A DNA stretch of 64,000 bases from a bacterium OM1 bin76. GTDB taxonomy: Bacteria; Actinomycetota; Acidimicrobiia; Spongiisociales; ZC4RG35. Below, piece by piece: positions 52,285-60,929 of the stretch. The position numbers and the translations under genes are program-made. The stretch spans positions 51,562 to 115,561 of the forward strand of contig MPNA01000010.1 of assembly GCA_002238785.1 (NCBI GenBank), written 5' to 3'. The number at the start of each line of letters is the position of its first letter. The first letter of the stretch is position 1. Under the pieces are notes generated by a model. It had not been told where the DNA came from, did not search any database, and saw nothing but the letters and a program-made list of their open reading frames with translations.

Positions 52285-52817
52285 CACCAATGGCCGACCG
52301 ACTTTGACCACGTCCGCGGGGTGGCCCGCACCATGTACAGCGCCTTGGGTCCTGCCTCGGCGGTGTGGGAGGGCACCAAGTACGGGATTACATTCCTAGG
52401 AGGCCGGGGAAGAGCCAAGATCATCGACAGCTTGAACAGGTCGCACCCAACCGCGGCGCCAAGCCGATTCAGAGATTGCTGACCCTCTTCGGGTACCAGC
52501 GAGGGCAGTCCTCGAAAGTGTGCCGGCCCGGGATCCAGAAAAGCCCTTCCTGGGATTCCCCTCCCGACCCGCCTCCGCCTTTCCGGGTGGAATTCGTCGC
52601 GGGTGGGCGCGGTGGCCTGACCGAGACGATGGATTGGTCGTCGGCTGTTTGCTTTCCTTCCCCAAGGCTGTGGTGCTTCGGCGGGACGAAAGACTTGGTG
52701 ATGATCTGATCGGTCCGGACCCGGCTCAGGTGTTTGTCCCCAACAGCATGAAGCGGTGGTGTGACAGAAGTCAAGGGTTTGGCGCGCAGGAATCAGAGGG
52801 TTTTTTCGCGAGGCCGC
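52285..52817. other. 533 bp gene-poor region after the HNH gene
   Basis: No credible intact gene. A short frame around 52320-52482 (VARTMYSALGPASAVWEG) could be a remnant but matches nothing recognised. The right end holds repeat copy Z (52711-52806) with a T6 run close to the mgtE stop. Confidence 0.45.
52711..52806. repeat. dispersed intergenic repeat, copy Z
   Basis: CGGTCCGGACCCGGCTCAGG, then TGTTTG, CAGCATG and TGTGACAGAAGTC (TGTGACA at 52760-52766), ending in TTTTTT. It follows the same order of blocks as copies X and Y; the stem is not clearly conserved. Confidence 0.5.
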
Positions 52818-54221
52818 TTACAGCAGGACGGCGGCCACCATCAGGAAGCCTCCGAACCCCACCACGTCGGTGATCAGGGTCAAGAAGATGCTGGAGGCGA
52901 GCGCGGGGTCAAAGCCCAGGCGGCGCAGGGCTATGGGGATGCCGGTTCCCGCCAGGGTGGCGATGGCCAGGTTGGCCAGTGCCGCCAGTCCCACCACCGG
53001 CGCCACCTTCCCGGGGCCGAAGTTGGAGGAGAACAGATCTGCGGACAGCAACGCCACGGTCAGGAGCATGGCGGCCACAGCCAGGAAGGCGCCGTTGAGG
53101 AGGCCGACTCCCAACTGGCGTCGCAGCACCGTCCAGATCCGTGCCCGGGGAAGATCGCCGATCGCCATGGAACGTATCACCACCGCCAGGCTCTGCACGC
53201 CTCCGTTGCCGCCCAGAAGCGCCACCACCGGCATCAGCGCCGCCAGCACCGGTTCGGCCGAGATGATCCCGGTCTGCCGTTCGATCACGAACGCCACTAT
53301 CAGCGCCAGCAGCAGATTGAGGCTCAGCCACGGAAGGCGCATCTTCACCGATGAGAGCACGCCGGTGTGGATGGTCTCCTCGGCGCCGGCGCCCACCGAG
53401 GCGGCGAAGTCCTCCGAGGCCTCCGCCTGCACCGCGTCGATCACCTCGTCGTAGGGGACCATGCCCTCCAACTGTCCCTGGTCGTTCACCACGGGAATCC
53501 CCTTCAGGCGGTAGCGCTGCATGAGTTCGGTGATCTCCTCACGGTCGGCGGTGAGGTGGACCGACACCGGGTTGGCTTCCATGGTCTCGTCCAGGCCCAC
53601 CGCCGGCCGCACGAACACCAGGTCGCGGAACGACAGCACCCCCTGCAGCACTCTGAAGTCGTCGGTGATGTACACGTAGGTGAGGTCCTCCACCGCCGCT
53701 CGGATGGTGCGGATCCGCTCGATGGCCTCCCCGGCGGTGATCCCCACCGGCAGCACCGCCACGTCGGTGGTCATCAGCCCGCCGGCGGTGTCGGGCGGGT
53801 AGCGGAACAGTTCGCTGACTTCGGCGCTGGCCGGGTCTCCCATCAGGTCTATCAACTCGGTGACCGTGTCGGTGGGCATGTTCTCCAAGATGTCCACGGC
53901 CTCTTCCGATGGCATCTCTTCCAGCACCGAGGCGGCTTCCAACGAGGGCAACTCCTCCAGCAGGTTGGCCGCCAACTCGTCGCGCAACTCCTCCAGCACC
54001 GCGGCGCTGTCTTCCCGGTCGAGCACGTTCAGCAACTCTCCGGCGGTGTCGGGGGAGACCGACTCCAAGATGTCCGCCACGTCATGGGGGGAAGCCTCGG
54101 CCAGGACTTTCCACACCTCGGTGTTGGCGCCCAGATACTCCTCGACCTCGGTGGGTCGCAGACGAGCGGCGCGGCGCAGGCGCTGCGCCAACTCACGGGG
54201 GCGACGCGGTCTCATCTTCAC
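52818..54221 (-). CDS. mgtE: MgtE magnesium transporter
   Basis: 467 residues (in-frame ATG at 54215 possible). The N-terminal MgtE-N superhelix (about 30-140, repeats such as ADILESVSPDTAGELLN) is followed by two CBS domains (FRYPPDTAGGLMTTDVAVL to about 270), a plug helix and five membrane segments with SVKMRLPWLSLNLL and VVALLGGNGGVQSLAV. The family is a Mg-gated Mg channel. Complete. It lies downstream of greA in the same direction with 109 bp between. No M-box was recognised. Confidence 0.95.
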   Translation of the reverse strand: MKMRPRRPRELAQRLRRAARLRPTEVEEYLGANTEVWKVLAEASPHDVADILESVSPDTAGELLNVLDREDSAAVLEELRDELAANLLEELPSLEAASVLEEMPSEEAVDILENMPTDTVTELIDLMGDPASAEVSELFRYPPDTAGGLMTTDVAVLPVGITAGEAIERIRTIRAAVEDLTYVYITDDFRVLQGVLSFRDLVFVRPAVGLDETMEANPVSVHLTADREEITELMQRYRLKGIPVVNDQGQLEGMVPYDEVIDAVQAEASEDFAASVGAGAEETIHTGVLSSVKMRLPWLSLNLLLALIVAFVIERQTGIISAEPVLAALMPVVALLGGNGGVQSLAVVIRSMAIGDLPRARIWTVLRRQLGVGLLNGAFLAVAAMLLTVALLSADLFSSNFGPGKVAPVVGLAALANLAIATLAGTGIPIALRRLGFDPALASSIFLTLITDVVGFGGFLMVAAVLL

Positions 54222-54330
54222 TGCTACCAGAGATTACGGCCTGTCAGAAAATGGCCGCAGTCGTTCCATGGCGCCCACCCGCCTAGGTTGCGGGCAGACG
54301 GACCGCGGGGCTCTCGATGGAGCCCGGGAG

Positions 54331-54810
54331 TTAGCCGGAGAAGGGGCGGACCGAGGCCACGGTCACCTGGAACCGTCCGCCGGGCGCCTCATAGGTGACA
54401 CTGTCGCCGGGAGACCGGGACAGCACCGCGGTGCCCAACGGGCTCTGGGGAGAGACCACCAGCCGCGCCGAGCCGCGGTTCTCCGCCGGCGCCAGCAGGA
54501 ATTCCATCTCGTCTCCGTCGCTGTCCACCACGGTGACCATCGAGCCGATCTCCACCCGGCCCGTGTCGACGGCTTCCCTGACCTTGGCGTCACGGAGGAT
54601 TTGCTCCAGGTGGAGGATCCTGGCCTCCATCAGGCCCTGCTCGTCCTTGGCGGCGTGGTAGTCGGCGTTCTCCCGGATGTCCCCGTGCGACCGGGCCTCG
54701 GCGATCCGATCGGAGATCTCGATCCGTTTGGGACCCTTCAATTCGGCGAGTTCGGCGGTGAGTCGCCGGTGTGCATCGGGGGTGAGGAAAGTACTGGAAT
54801 CTTCGGTCAT
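54331..54810 (-). CDS. greA: transcription elongation factor GreA
   Basis: 159 residues from ATG 54810, with TTG 54819 also possible; GGAGG lies only two bases before ATG. An N-terminal coiled coil with SHGDIRENADYHAAKDEQ carries the acidic tip residues that stimulate RNA cleavage by RNA polymerase. The C-terminal FKBP-like domain has SPLGTAVLSRSPGDSVTYEAPGG-type sequence. Divergent from selD. Confidence 0.95.
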   Translation of the reverse strand: MTEDSSTFLTPDAHRRLTAELAELKGPKRIEISDRIAEARSHGDIRENADYHAAKDEQGLMEARILHLEQILRDAKVREAVDTGRVEIGSMVTVVDSDGDEMEFLLAPAENRGSARLVVSPQSPLGTAVLSRSPGDSVTYEAPGGRFQVTVASVRPFSG

Positions 54811-54861
54811 CACCTCCAAAAGGATATCGCTTCAGAACACCGTCTTCTCCACCCCCGGTCG

Positions 54862-54884
54862 CGGCGCCGGATCCCGGGGCGCCG
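54862..54884. other. strong inverted repeat upstream of selD
   Basis: CGGCGCC/GGCGCCG with a 9-nt loop, located in the greA-selD divergent region 52 bp before the selD ATG and followed by TGAAAAAC. It may be a leader hairpin or regulator site. Confidence 0.4.
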
Positions 54885-54935
54885 TGAAAAACAAGAGCGA
54901 AGAAGCGCCCCGGCGGGATTGGTAGCTTTGGTGCG

Positions 54936-55967
54936 ATGGAAACCAGGCTCACGCGGTTCAGTCACGGCGCCGGCTGAGGCTGCAAGCTCGGATCGGCCGA
55001 GTTGGCGCAGGTGCTGCGCCCCTTGCAGGATCATCCCGCCTTCTCCTCGCCCAACCTGATGGTGGGGGTGGAGACGCTTGACGACGCAGGCGTGTACCGC
55101 CTGCCGGACGGGCGCGTCCTGATCCAAACGGTTGACTTCTTCACTCCGGTGGTGGACGATCCCCGCGCCTGGGGGGCCATCGCGGCGGCCAATGCGCTGT
55201 CGGATGTCTACGCCATGGGAGGCACGCCGCTCACCGCCCTCCAATTGATGTGCTGGCCGTCGCAGGATCTCTCGCTGCAGATGCTCGGCGAGGTGGCCTC
55301 GGGCGGAGCGGACAAGATGGCCCAGGCGGGATGCACGGTGGTGGGAGGGCACACCATCGACGATCCCGAGCCCAAGTACGGATTCGCGGTGACGGGCACC
55401 GCCTCCGCAGAAGAGATCGTCACCAACTCCGGGGCCCGTCCCGGAGATCGGTTGGTGCTCACCAAGCCGTTGGGCACCGGAATCATCACCACCGCCGTGA
55501 AGGCCGACCAGTGCCCACCCGGCGTGCTGGCTGCGGCGGTGGAGCAGATGAGCGCCCTCAATGCCGCCGCGGGCCGCGCCATGGTCTCGGTGGGGGTCTC
55601 CGCGGCCACCGATGTCACCGGTTACGGTCTGGCCGGGCACCTGCTCTCGATGCTGCGAGCCTCGGGCGCCGCAGCCTTGGTGGACACCGCCCGGGTTCCG
55701 ATCCTTCGGGGCGCCGCCGAACTGCTGGCCGCCGGCCACTACCCGGGCGGGAGTCTGCGCAACCTCCAGGCTGCCGAGCCCAGGCTGCGGGGTGGAGACC
55801 CCACCTCACGGCGCCTGGTGTGCGACGCCCAGACCAGCGGCGGCCTGCTCATCTCGGTCCCCTCCGCCAGGGTGGAGGAACTGGAGTCCCGCCTCGAGGA
55901 GGAAGGCGTCAGCGCCGCGGTGATCGGAGAAGTGATCGACGCAGAACCGGCGATCGAGCTTCGCTGA
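54936..55967 (+). CDS. selD: selenide, water dikinase containing selenocysteine (UGA at 54975-54977)
   Basis: 343 residues if UGA codon 14 is read as selenocysteine. From ATG 54936 the N-terminus reads METRLTRFSHGAG-U-GCKLG; E. coli SelD has SHGAGCGCK at this spot, the UGA standing for the active-site Cys, followed by the essential Lys. The rest is normal SelD: VQTVDFFTPVVDDPRAWG-like strand, AANALSDVYAMGGTPLTAL, GGHTIDDPEPKYGFAVTG, and DVTGYGLAGHLL. Annotation from the first downstream start (about 55002) would lose the active site. A stem-loop right after the UGA supports recoding. selA, selB and selC are not in the window. Confidence 0.92.
54975..55018 (+). promoter_or_regulatory. predicted bacterial SECIS element in selD
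   Basis: Beginning at the UGA, the mRNA can form a hairpin with upper stem CTCGG/CCGAG (54987-54991 with 54997-55001), loop ATCGG, and a weaker lower stem. The apical loop is 14-19 nt from the UGA, in the range bound by SelB. Confidence 0.65.
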
Positions 55968-55982
55968 GGCGGCTTTTCGACC

Positions 55983-57158
55983 CTAGTGCAACACTGCCTG
56001 CAGGCCGGGTCTGAATTTCTCCGGTTCCAGCAAGAACGCGTCGTGCCCCTTGTCGGAGTGGACGGTGTGCCACAGCACCGGCACCTCGGCGGCGTTGAGT
56101 TGGCGGACCATGTGCTCCTGCTCATCGGGGTAGAAGCACACGTCCGAGTCGATGCTGAACACCATCCACTGCTGGTTGCGGCAGCGGCCCAACACCTCGG
56201 CGATGTTCTGCCCGCCCACCTCCCGGAGCAGGTCGAATTTCTGCCAGACCCGCACCACCCGCAGGTAGGTGTTGGCGTCGAATCTCTCCACGAACTTCTG
56301 CCCCTGGTGCAGCATGTAGGACTCCATGGGGTGCTGCACGCGGAATCCCGCCAGGTAGTCGCGGTGGATGATCTCCTTGCGGATGCGCTCCCGGAAGGCG
56401 GCCAGGGACACGAAGGTCTTGTGGCCGATCATCCGGGCCAGGGCCAATCCCAGATCGGGAGGGGGACCGTCATAGAAGTCGCCGCCCCGGAAGTTGGGGT
56501 CGGCGATGATGGCGAACATCTGCTCGAAATTGTGGATCACCTGCAGGGTGGTGACGCCCAGGCCCGCCGCGATGGGGATCACCACCTTCACCCGATCGGG
56601 ATAGCGGGTCCCCATCACCAGCGCCATCAGACCGCCCACCGATCCTCCCGTGCAGGCATGGATCCGCTCGATGCCGAGTTTGTCCAGAAGTTGCACCTGA
56701 GAGTCGACGATGTCGGTGATGGTGAGGTTGGGGAAGGCCGATCCGTAGGGTCGGCCGGTGGCGGGATCGGTGGAGGAGGGGCCGGTCGACCCGTAGCACC
56801 CGCCCAGGTAGTTGACGCACATCACCGCATAGCGGTTGGTGTCCAGCGCCAGGCCGGGCCCGATGAACCCCTCCCACCAGCCCACCTGCATCTCCTCGGT
56901 CCACTTGTCGCCCACCCCGGGCACCGACTCCGTGAACCCGTAGGCGTGTTGGCTTCCGGTGAGAGCGTGGAACACCAGGATCACGTTGTCCCGCGCCTCG
57001 TTGAGTTCCCCGTACATCTCATACGCCAGGGTCACCTGCGGGATCTTCTTGCCGCTCAGGGTGATGAAAGGGCCGTCCAGTTGCACGAACCGGGTCTCGG
57101 TGCGCGGCAGGTCGGCGTAGGCGTCTTCCGACGGTGTGCTTGGGGCGCTGATTGTCAC
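55983..57158 (-). CDS. metX: homoserine O-acetyltransferase (or O-succinyltransferase)
   Basis: 391 residues from GTG 57158, chosen because AAAGGAG lies 5 nt upstream; the earlier ATG 57176 falls within the P1 helix of the riboswitch and has no ribosome site. The alpha/beta-hydrolase has LVFHALTGSQHA, NYLGGCYGSTGP (oxyanion/substrate signature), CTGGSVGGLMAL with the nucleophile Ser, and SDKGHDAFLLE with the catalytic His. It activates homoserine for methionine synthesis. Acetyl versus succinyl preference was not resolved. metY is not adjacent. Confidence 0.93.
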   Translation of the reverse strand: MTISAPSTPSEDAYADLPRTETRFVQLDGPFITLSGKKIPQVTLAYEMYGELNEARDNVILVFHALTGSQHAYGFTESVPGVGDKWTEEMQVGWWEGFIGPGLALDTNRYAVMCVNYLGGCYGSTGPSSTDPATGRPYGSAFPNLTITDIVDSQVQLLDKLGIERIHACTGGSVGGLMALVMGTRYPDRVKVVIPIAAGLGVTTLQVIHNFEQMFAIIADPNFRGGDFYDGPPPDLGLALARMIGHKTFVSLAAFRERIRKEIIHRDYLAGFRVQHPMESYMLHQGQKFVERFDANTYLRVVRVWQKFDLLREVGGQNIAEVLGRCRNQQWMVFSIDSDVCFYPDEQEHMVRQLNAAEVPVLWHTVHSDKGHDAFLLEPEKFRPGLQAVLH

Positions 57159-57171
57159 CGACTCTCCTTTA

Positions 57172-57262
57172 CTCATCGGTCAGGCGTTGGCACCGTATCG
57201 GCCGTCTCCGACCGGTTGCCGCGGTTTCACGGGGCCTGTCCCTCCACCGCTCTGGATGAGCG
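57172..57262 (-). promoter_or_regulatory. SAM-I (S-box) riboswitch upstream of metX
   Basis: On the minus strand, P1 CTCATC (57260-57255) pairs with GATGAG (57177-57172). Between them lie CAGAG, the conserved GGTGGAGGGA, GGCCC, TGAAACC, GGCAACC, a P3 stem CGGTC/GGCCG, and GGTGCCAAcgCCTG, which is the complete S-box core in order. The closing strand of P1 is one base from the metX Shine-Dalgarno AAAGGAG, so SAM binding probably blocks translation initiation. No terminator with a U-run was seen. Confidence 0.92.
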
Positions 57263-57356
57263 TCTGGTGACGCTACAGGATCCATTTTGGCAGCATCCCT
57301 CGCGAAAATCAACCCCAAAGCCCCGTCCCGTTGGGCAGAACCGCCCGGAGGGGATC

Positions 57357-58481
57357 CTAGAACATCGGCGGCTGGTGGCTGACCCAGACTGTGTTTCCCT
57401 CGGGATCCTTGACGCCCTTCATGTCAATGGGCAGCCCGCTTCGGCTGGCGGGCATGTCCACCACCGAGAGTCCCTGAGCTGCCAGGAAGGTGCCCCATCC
57501 TGACATGTTGTCCGCCCACAGCACGATGTCGGCGCCACCGGTGCTCGGCGTGTCGGGCTGGCGCTTGCGAAGGACCAGGTAGGAACCGCCGATCATCATC
57601 CACACCTGTCCGCGGGTGGCCATGTGGGGAGCGGTGACTTCCTGAAGGCCCAGCGCCGCCGTGTAGAAGGCGGACATCTTCTCCAGATCGTCGGCCCACA
57701 GGATCATGTTCATCCCGCCCCGGGGGCTCAGAGACGGCACCTCCTGCCCGGCCACCGCGGTCTGCTTGGCGTCGGCCAGGCTGAACCGGCCCACCGTGAC
57801 TTCCCGGCCCACGATCACCCCGGCCAGTTTGCGGCCCTCCACCGACAGCCGGCTCAGGGTTCGCAGGTCCTCCAGCGTCCCCACCCCGCCGGCCACGATC
57901 ACCGGTTCGGGCACCAGTTCCAGCGCCTCTGCGTAGATGTCCAGATCAAGCGGTTCGGTCAGCGGGTTGCGCCCCGCCTCGGCCACCAGGAAGGCCGCCA
58001 CCCCCGCCGACGACATCTCCAGCATCACCTCTTCCAGATAGCGGCCGCTGCGTTCGGTGAAGCCCTGGGTGACGATCTCCTGGTCCGGCCGCACGTCTAT
58101 GGAGACCACGATCTTGTCCGGGTAGTCGCGGCACAGGTCCCAGATCATGATCTGGTCCTCTATGGCGGCGGTCCCCATCACCACCCGCCACGCGCCGTTT
58201 CGCAACAGCCGCATCGCCTCGATGTGAGAGCGCACCCCTCCCGCCACCTGCACCGGCGTGTCGAGTTCGGTGATGATCCGGTCGATCAGGGGGCGGTTCT
58301 GGTAGTCGCCCAGCGCCGCGGCGTTGAGGTCCACCACATGCAGATAGTCGGCGCCCTGCCGTGCCCAACTGCGGGCGCGGTTGAGCGGATCGTTGTCCAA
58401 GATGATCGCTTCGGTGACGTCCAGCGCCGGGAGTCGCACCGATCTCCCCCCCAGAATGTTGATCCGGCCATAGACATCCAT
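57357..58481 (-). CDS. HisA-like barrel fused to a VOC/glyoxalase-type domain
   Basis: 374 residues. Residues 1-245 follow HisA/PriA: GRSVRL, ARQGADYLHVVDLNAAALGD, VQVAGGVRSHIEAMRLL, SIDVRPDQEIVTQGFTE, VAEAGRNPLTEPLDLD, VIVAGGVGTLEDLRTL. The first strand reads MDVYGRINILGG, with Asn8 where HisA has the catalytic-base Asp (AIDLKDG-type). The Asp of the SIDV motif is kept. Residues about 258-374 are a VOC domain (MNMILWADDLEKMSAFYTAA to DPEGNTVWVSHQ). No other his genes are near. It may be an active but altered isomerase or a repurposed barrel. Confidence 0.85.
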   Translation of the reverse strand: MDVYGRINILGGRSVRLPALDVTEAIILDNDPLNRARSWARQGADYLHVVDLNAAALGDYQNRPLIDRIITELDTPVQVAGGVRSHIEAMRLLRNGAWRVVMGTAAIEDQIMIWDLCRDYPDKIVVSIDVRPDQEIVTQGFTERSGRYLEEVMLEMSSAGVAAFLVAEAGRNPLTEPLDLDIYAEALELVPEPVIVAGGVGTLEDLRTLSRLSVEGRKLAGVIVGREVTVGRFSLADAKQTAVAGQEVPSLSPRGGMNMILWADDLEKMSAFYTAALGLQEVTAPHMATRGQVWMMIGGSYLVLRKRQPDTPSTGGADIVLWADNMSGWGTFLAAQGLSVVDMPASRSGLPIDMKGVKDPEGNTVWVSHQPPMF

Positions 58482-58533
58482 GGGCTATAGGTTACCTGCG
58501 GATAGCAAGGTTGTGCCCCCGGCTCCCCTCCCG

Positions 58534-60393
58534 TTATTCAGGCATGGGACCCAACTGCAGAGCCTGCTCGGCGGCTTCCAGAGTCTGGTCTCCATTGAGC
58601 ACCCCAAGGAACAGATCACCGTAGGAAGACAGCCGCTCCCACAGGTTGGCGATGTTGATGTCGCCGTTTGCGAACTGCCCCACCTCGTCCCACAGCAGGG
58701 GCGCCGAGACCGGTGCTCCCCGAAGCGGCCGCACCGAGTACACCGAGGAGATGGTCTGACCGAAGGCGTTTCGGTTGTGGTCGATGAACACCTTCCCGGT
58801 CCGGTGCCGCTTGTCCCAGGCCAGAGTCAGATCGTCGGGATTGGCCGCCACCAGCACATCCGCCACCGACTTGACGAAGCGGCGCACCCGCGCGTGGGTG
58901 TAAACGGGGCGAAGCGGCAGGTAGACGTGCATGCCCCGGCTTCCCGACAGCTTGGGGAACGACCGCAGTCCCAGCCTCTCCAGCGCCACTCCCAGCAGTC
59001 GCACGCCCGCCACCACCTGCGACCAGGAGGCGCCCTGAGCGGGATCGAAGTCGAACACCGCCCAGTCGGGGTGGTGCAACTGCGGATGCCGGGAGTGGAA
59101 GGGATGCACCTCCACGCAGCCCATGTTGGCGAACCACAGCACCGACTCGGGGTGGTCGGCGCACAAAAAGGGGATCTCCCCGCCCGCCGAGCGGGAGTCC
59201 ACCGGCAGGGTCCGCATCCATTCGGGTTGGTGGCCCGGCGCCCGCTTCTCGTAAAAGGACGGTCCTCCGATGCCGTTTGGGTAGCGGGACATCGACAGGG
59301 GGCGGTCCCGCAGGTGGGGGAGCAGCGTGGGAGCTATCGAGGCGTAGTAGCTGATCAGGTCGCCTTTGGTGTAGCCGTTGGGAAAGAACGGCTTGGCGAG
59401 GTTGGAGAGAGTCACCGCCCGGTTGGCCTTGATGGGCCGGAAGCGGTCGTCCACCGGTTCCACCCCCACCGGGTCGGGAAAGGACACCAGTCCCGAAGCG
59501 GCCCGCCGACCCAGCCGGGGTGTTGCCTCCAAGCCACCTGCCGCTTCGCGCAACTCGGCGCCGATGGCCAGATGGCTCTCCCACTCCCGGGCCTCGGAGA
59601 TCACCACCATCGATATCCCCGACTCGAAGGCGGCTTCCACCAACGGCCCGATGCGAAGGGTCCCCTGACCGTAGGGGACATGGCTGATCTCGCCCGCCGG
59701 CCCGAACCGGTTGTCGGTGAAGTGGGTGTGAAGTGGTGACAGCATCCAGGCGGGAAAGGAGTCCTTCAGAAAGGACAGCACGGTGCGGAACCTCTCCTTT
59801 CCCACCAGTCCTCCTCCCGACAGGGCATGTAGATGCGCCCAGTCAATCACCGGCCGCACGAACGAGAACTCCGATGCCAGCAGGGCAATGTCGCCCAGGG
59901 TTCCGAAGGCGCCCTGCCGACCGGCGGTCTCCAGGCCGAGTCCCACCCCCAGGTCGGCCACCTTGGGAGCCAGCGCATCCAGGCGGCCTCTGATCAGGTC
60001 CATCACCTGCCCCGGTTCCCGCCCCTTCAGATGGCCGGCGTGGGCAACGATCAGCGGCGCCCGCAGGTCCTTGCCCAGTTTCATGGTGTGCTCCAGGGCC
60101 GACAGGCACATCCGGGCCTTGTCGGGTTCCTCGGCGGTCAGCACGGCGAAATAGGGCGCATGGGCAGAGACCCGGAAACCCTGCTGGGCCGCTTGGGCGC
60201 CGAACCGGGCGCACCGGGCTTCCTTCCATGGAAAGCCCTTCACGAATGAGAACTCATAAGACGATATGCCCTGCGCCGACAGGTCGTCCAAGAACCCCAA
60301 GTCGTCGGAGTCATCCGGCGGCGCGGGACCCGAGACTCCGAACAGGATCGGCGGCGGCCCGTAGCCGGAAGCGGTGGCAGGTCGGTTGGGCAT
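58534..60393 (-). CDS. endonuclease IV-like barrel fused to LigD-type primase-polymerase
   Basis: 619 residues from ATG 60393 (GGAGACA upstream). Residues about 15-290 resemble endonuclease IV: SAHAPYFAVL, IVAHAGHLKG, GLETAGRQGAFG, PVIDWAHLHAL, HTHFTDNRFG and VVISEARE supply most metal-ligand positions of the Nfo fold. Residues about 325-610 are the NHEJ polymerase domain: LAKPFFPNGYTKGDLISYY, LSMSRYPNGIGGPSFYEK, FANMGCVEVHPFHSR, VFDFDPAQGA (catalytic Asp pair), KLSGSRGMHVYLPL, KVFIDHNRNAFG and SVRPLRGAPVSAPLLWDEV. No ligase or phosphoesterase domain follows and no ku gene is present. The fusion joins abasic-site cleavage with gap filling. Confidence 0.88.
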   Translation of the reverse strand: MPNRPATASGYGPPPILFGVSGPAPPDDSDDLGFLDDLSAQGISSYEFSFVKGFPWKEARCARFGAQAAQQGFRVSAHAPYFAVLTAEEPDKARMCLSALEHTMKLGKDLRAPLIVAHAGHLKGREPGQVMDLIRGRLDALAPKVADLGVGLGLETAGRQGAFGTLGDIALLASEFSFVRPVIDWAHLHALSGGGLVGKERFRTVLSFLKDSFPAWMLSPLHTHFTDNRFGPAGEISHVPYGQGTLRIGPLVEAAFESGISMVVISEAREWESHLAIGAELREAAGGLEATPRLGRRAASGLVSFPDPVGVEPVDDRFRPIKANRAVTLSNLAKPFFPNGYTKGDLISYYASIAPTLLPHLRDRPLSMSRYPNGIGGPSFYEKRAPGHQPEWMRTLPVDSRSAGGEIPFLCADHPESVLWFANMGCVEVHPFHSRHPQLHHPDWAVFDFDPAQGASWSQVVAGVRLLGVALERLGLRSFPKLSGSRGMHVYLPLRPVYTHARVRRFVKSVADVLVAANPDDLTLAWDKRHRTGKVFIDHNRNAFGQTISSVYSVRPLRGAPVSAPLLWDEVGQFANGDINIANLWERLSSYGDLFLGVLNGDQTLEAAEQALQLGPMPE

Positions 60394-60554
60394 TGTCTCC
60401 TTAATGATGGTCGCCACCAACGGCGATGGGGGTCTGTCCCACCAACTGAAACAGGAGGCGAAGTTAACTGGGATAAACCACTGTTTGGGAACGTGGGATG
60501 ACTAACTTCTGCCATGGGTTCAAAAGGACCCGTGGCAGCAAGGAAGGAGTAGCA

Positions 60555-60746
60555 ATGGACACCCTGGCCATTGTGTTGGCGGCGATCGGCGCTATCAACT
60601 GGGGATTGATCGGCTTGTTCGGTTTTGACCTGGTAGCGGCCATCACCACCGCCGGAAAGTTCGGCGACAGCAACGTCATCTCTCGAATTATCTACGTGAT
60701 CGTCGGCATCGCCGGCGTGATCGCTCTGATTGGTGCGTTCGGCTAA
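60555..60746 (+). CDS. DUF378 small membrane protein
   Basis: 63 residues from ATG 60555 with AAGGAAGGAG upstream. Two membrane segments; INWGLIGLFGFDLVAAI and ISRIIYVIVGIAGV are diagnostic of DUF378. Function unknown. Followed by a long terminator-like hairpin. Confidence 0.9.
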   Translation: MDTLAIVLAAIGAINWGLIGLFGFDLVAAITTAGKFGDSNVISRIIYVIVGIAGVIALIGAFG

Positions 60747-60783
60747 AAGCTGACTCTCTACAAATCCACCCATTTCTAGGCGG

Positions 60784-60836
60784 CCGCCCCATGGTGTCGA
60801 CCTCCCCCTCCCAGGGGGTCGGAGGCCATGGGGCGG
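60784..60836 (+). terminator. long terminator-like hairpin after the DUF378 gene
   Basis: An 11-bp perfect outer stem, CCGCCCCATGG/CCATGGGGCGG (60784-60794 with 60826-60836), encloses a second GACC...GGTC stem. It lies 38 bp after the DUF378 stop and before the LLM genes. No T-run follows. Confidence 0.65.
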
Positions 60837-60929
60837 TCCGCGTCAGCGGCTTCTGCGGGAGAATCGAAGCAGGCACGGCAGAATTGTGGTTCTGGAGGCG
60901 ATCCCGCCCATGCCGGTAACCTCCCTGGG

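Noticed and set aside
54222..54330. M-box magnesium riboswitch before mgtE
   Set aside because: The greA-mgtE gap is only 109 bp and shows none of the conserved M-box core.
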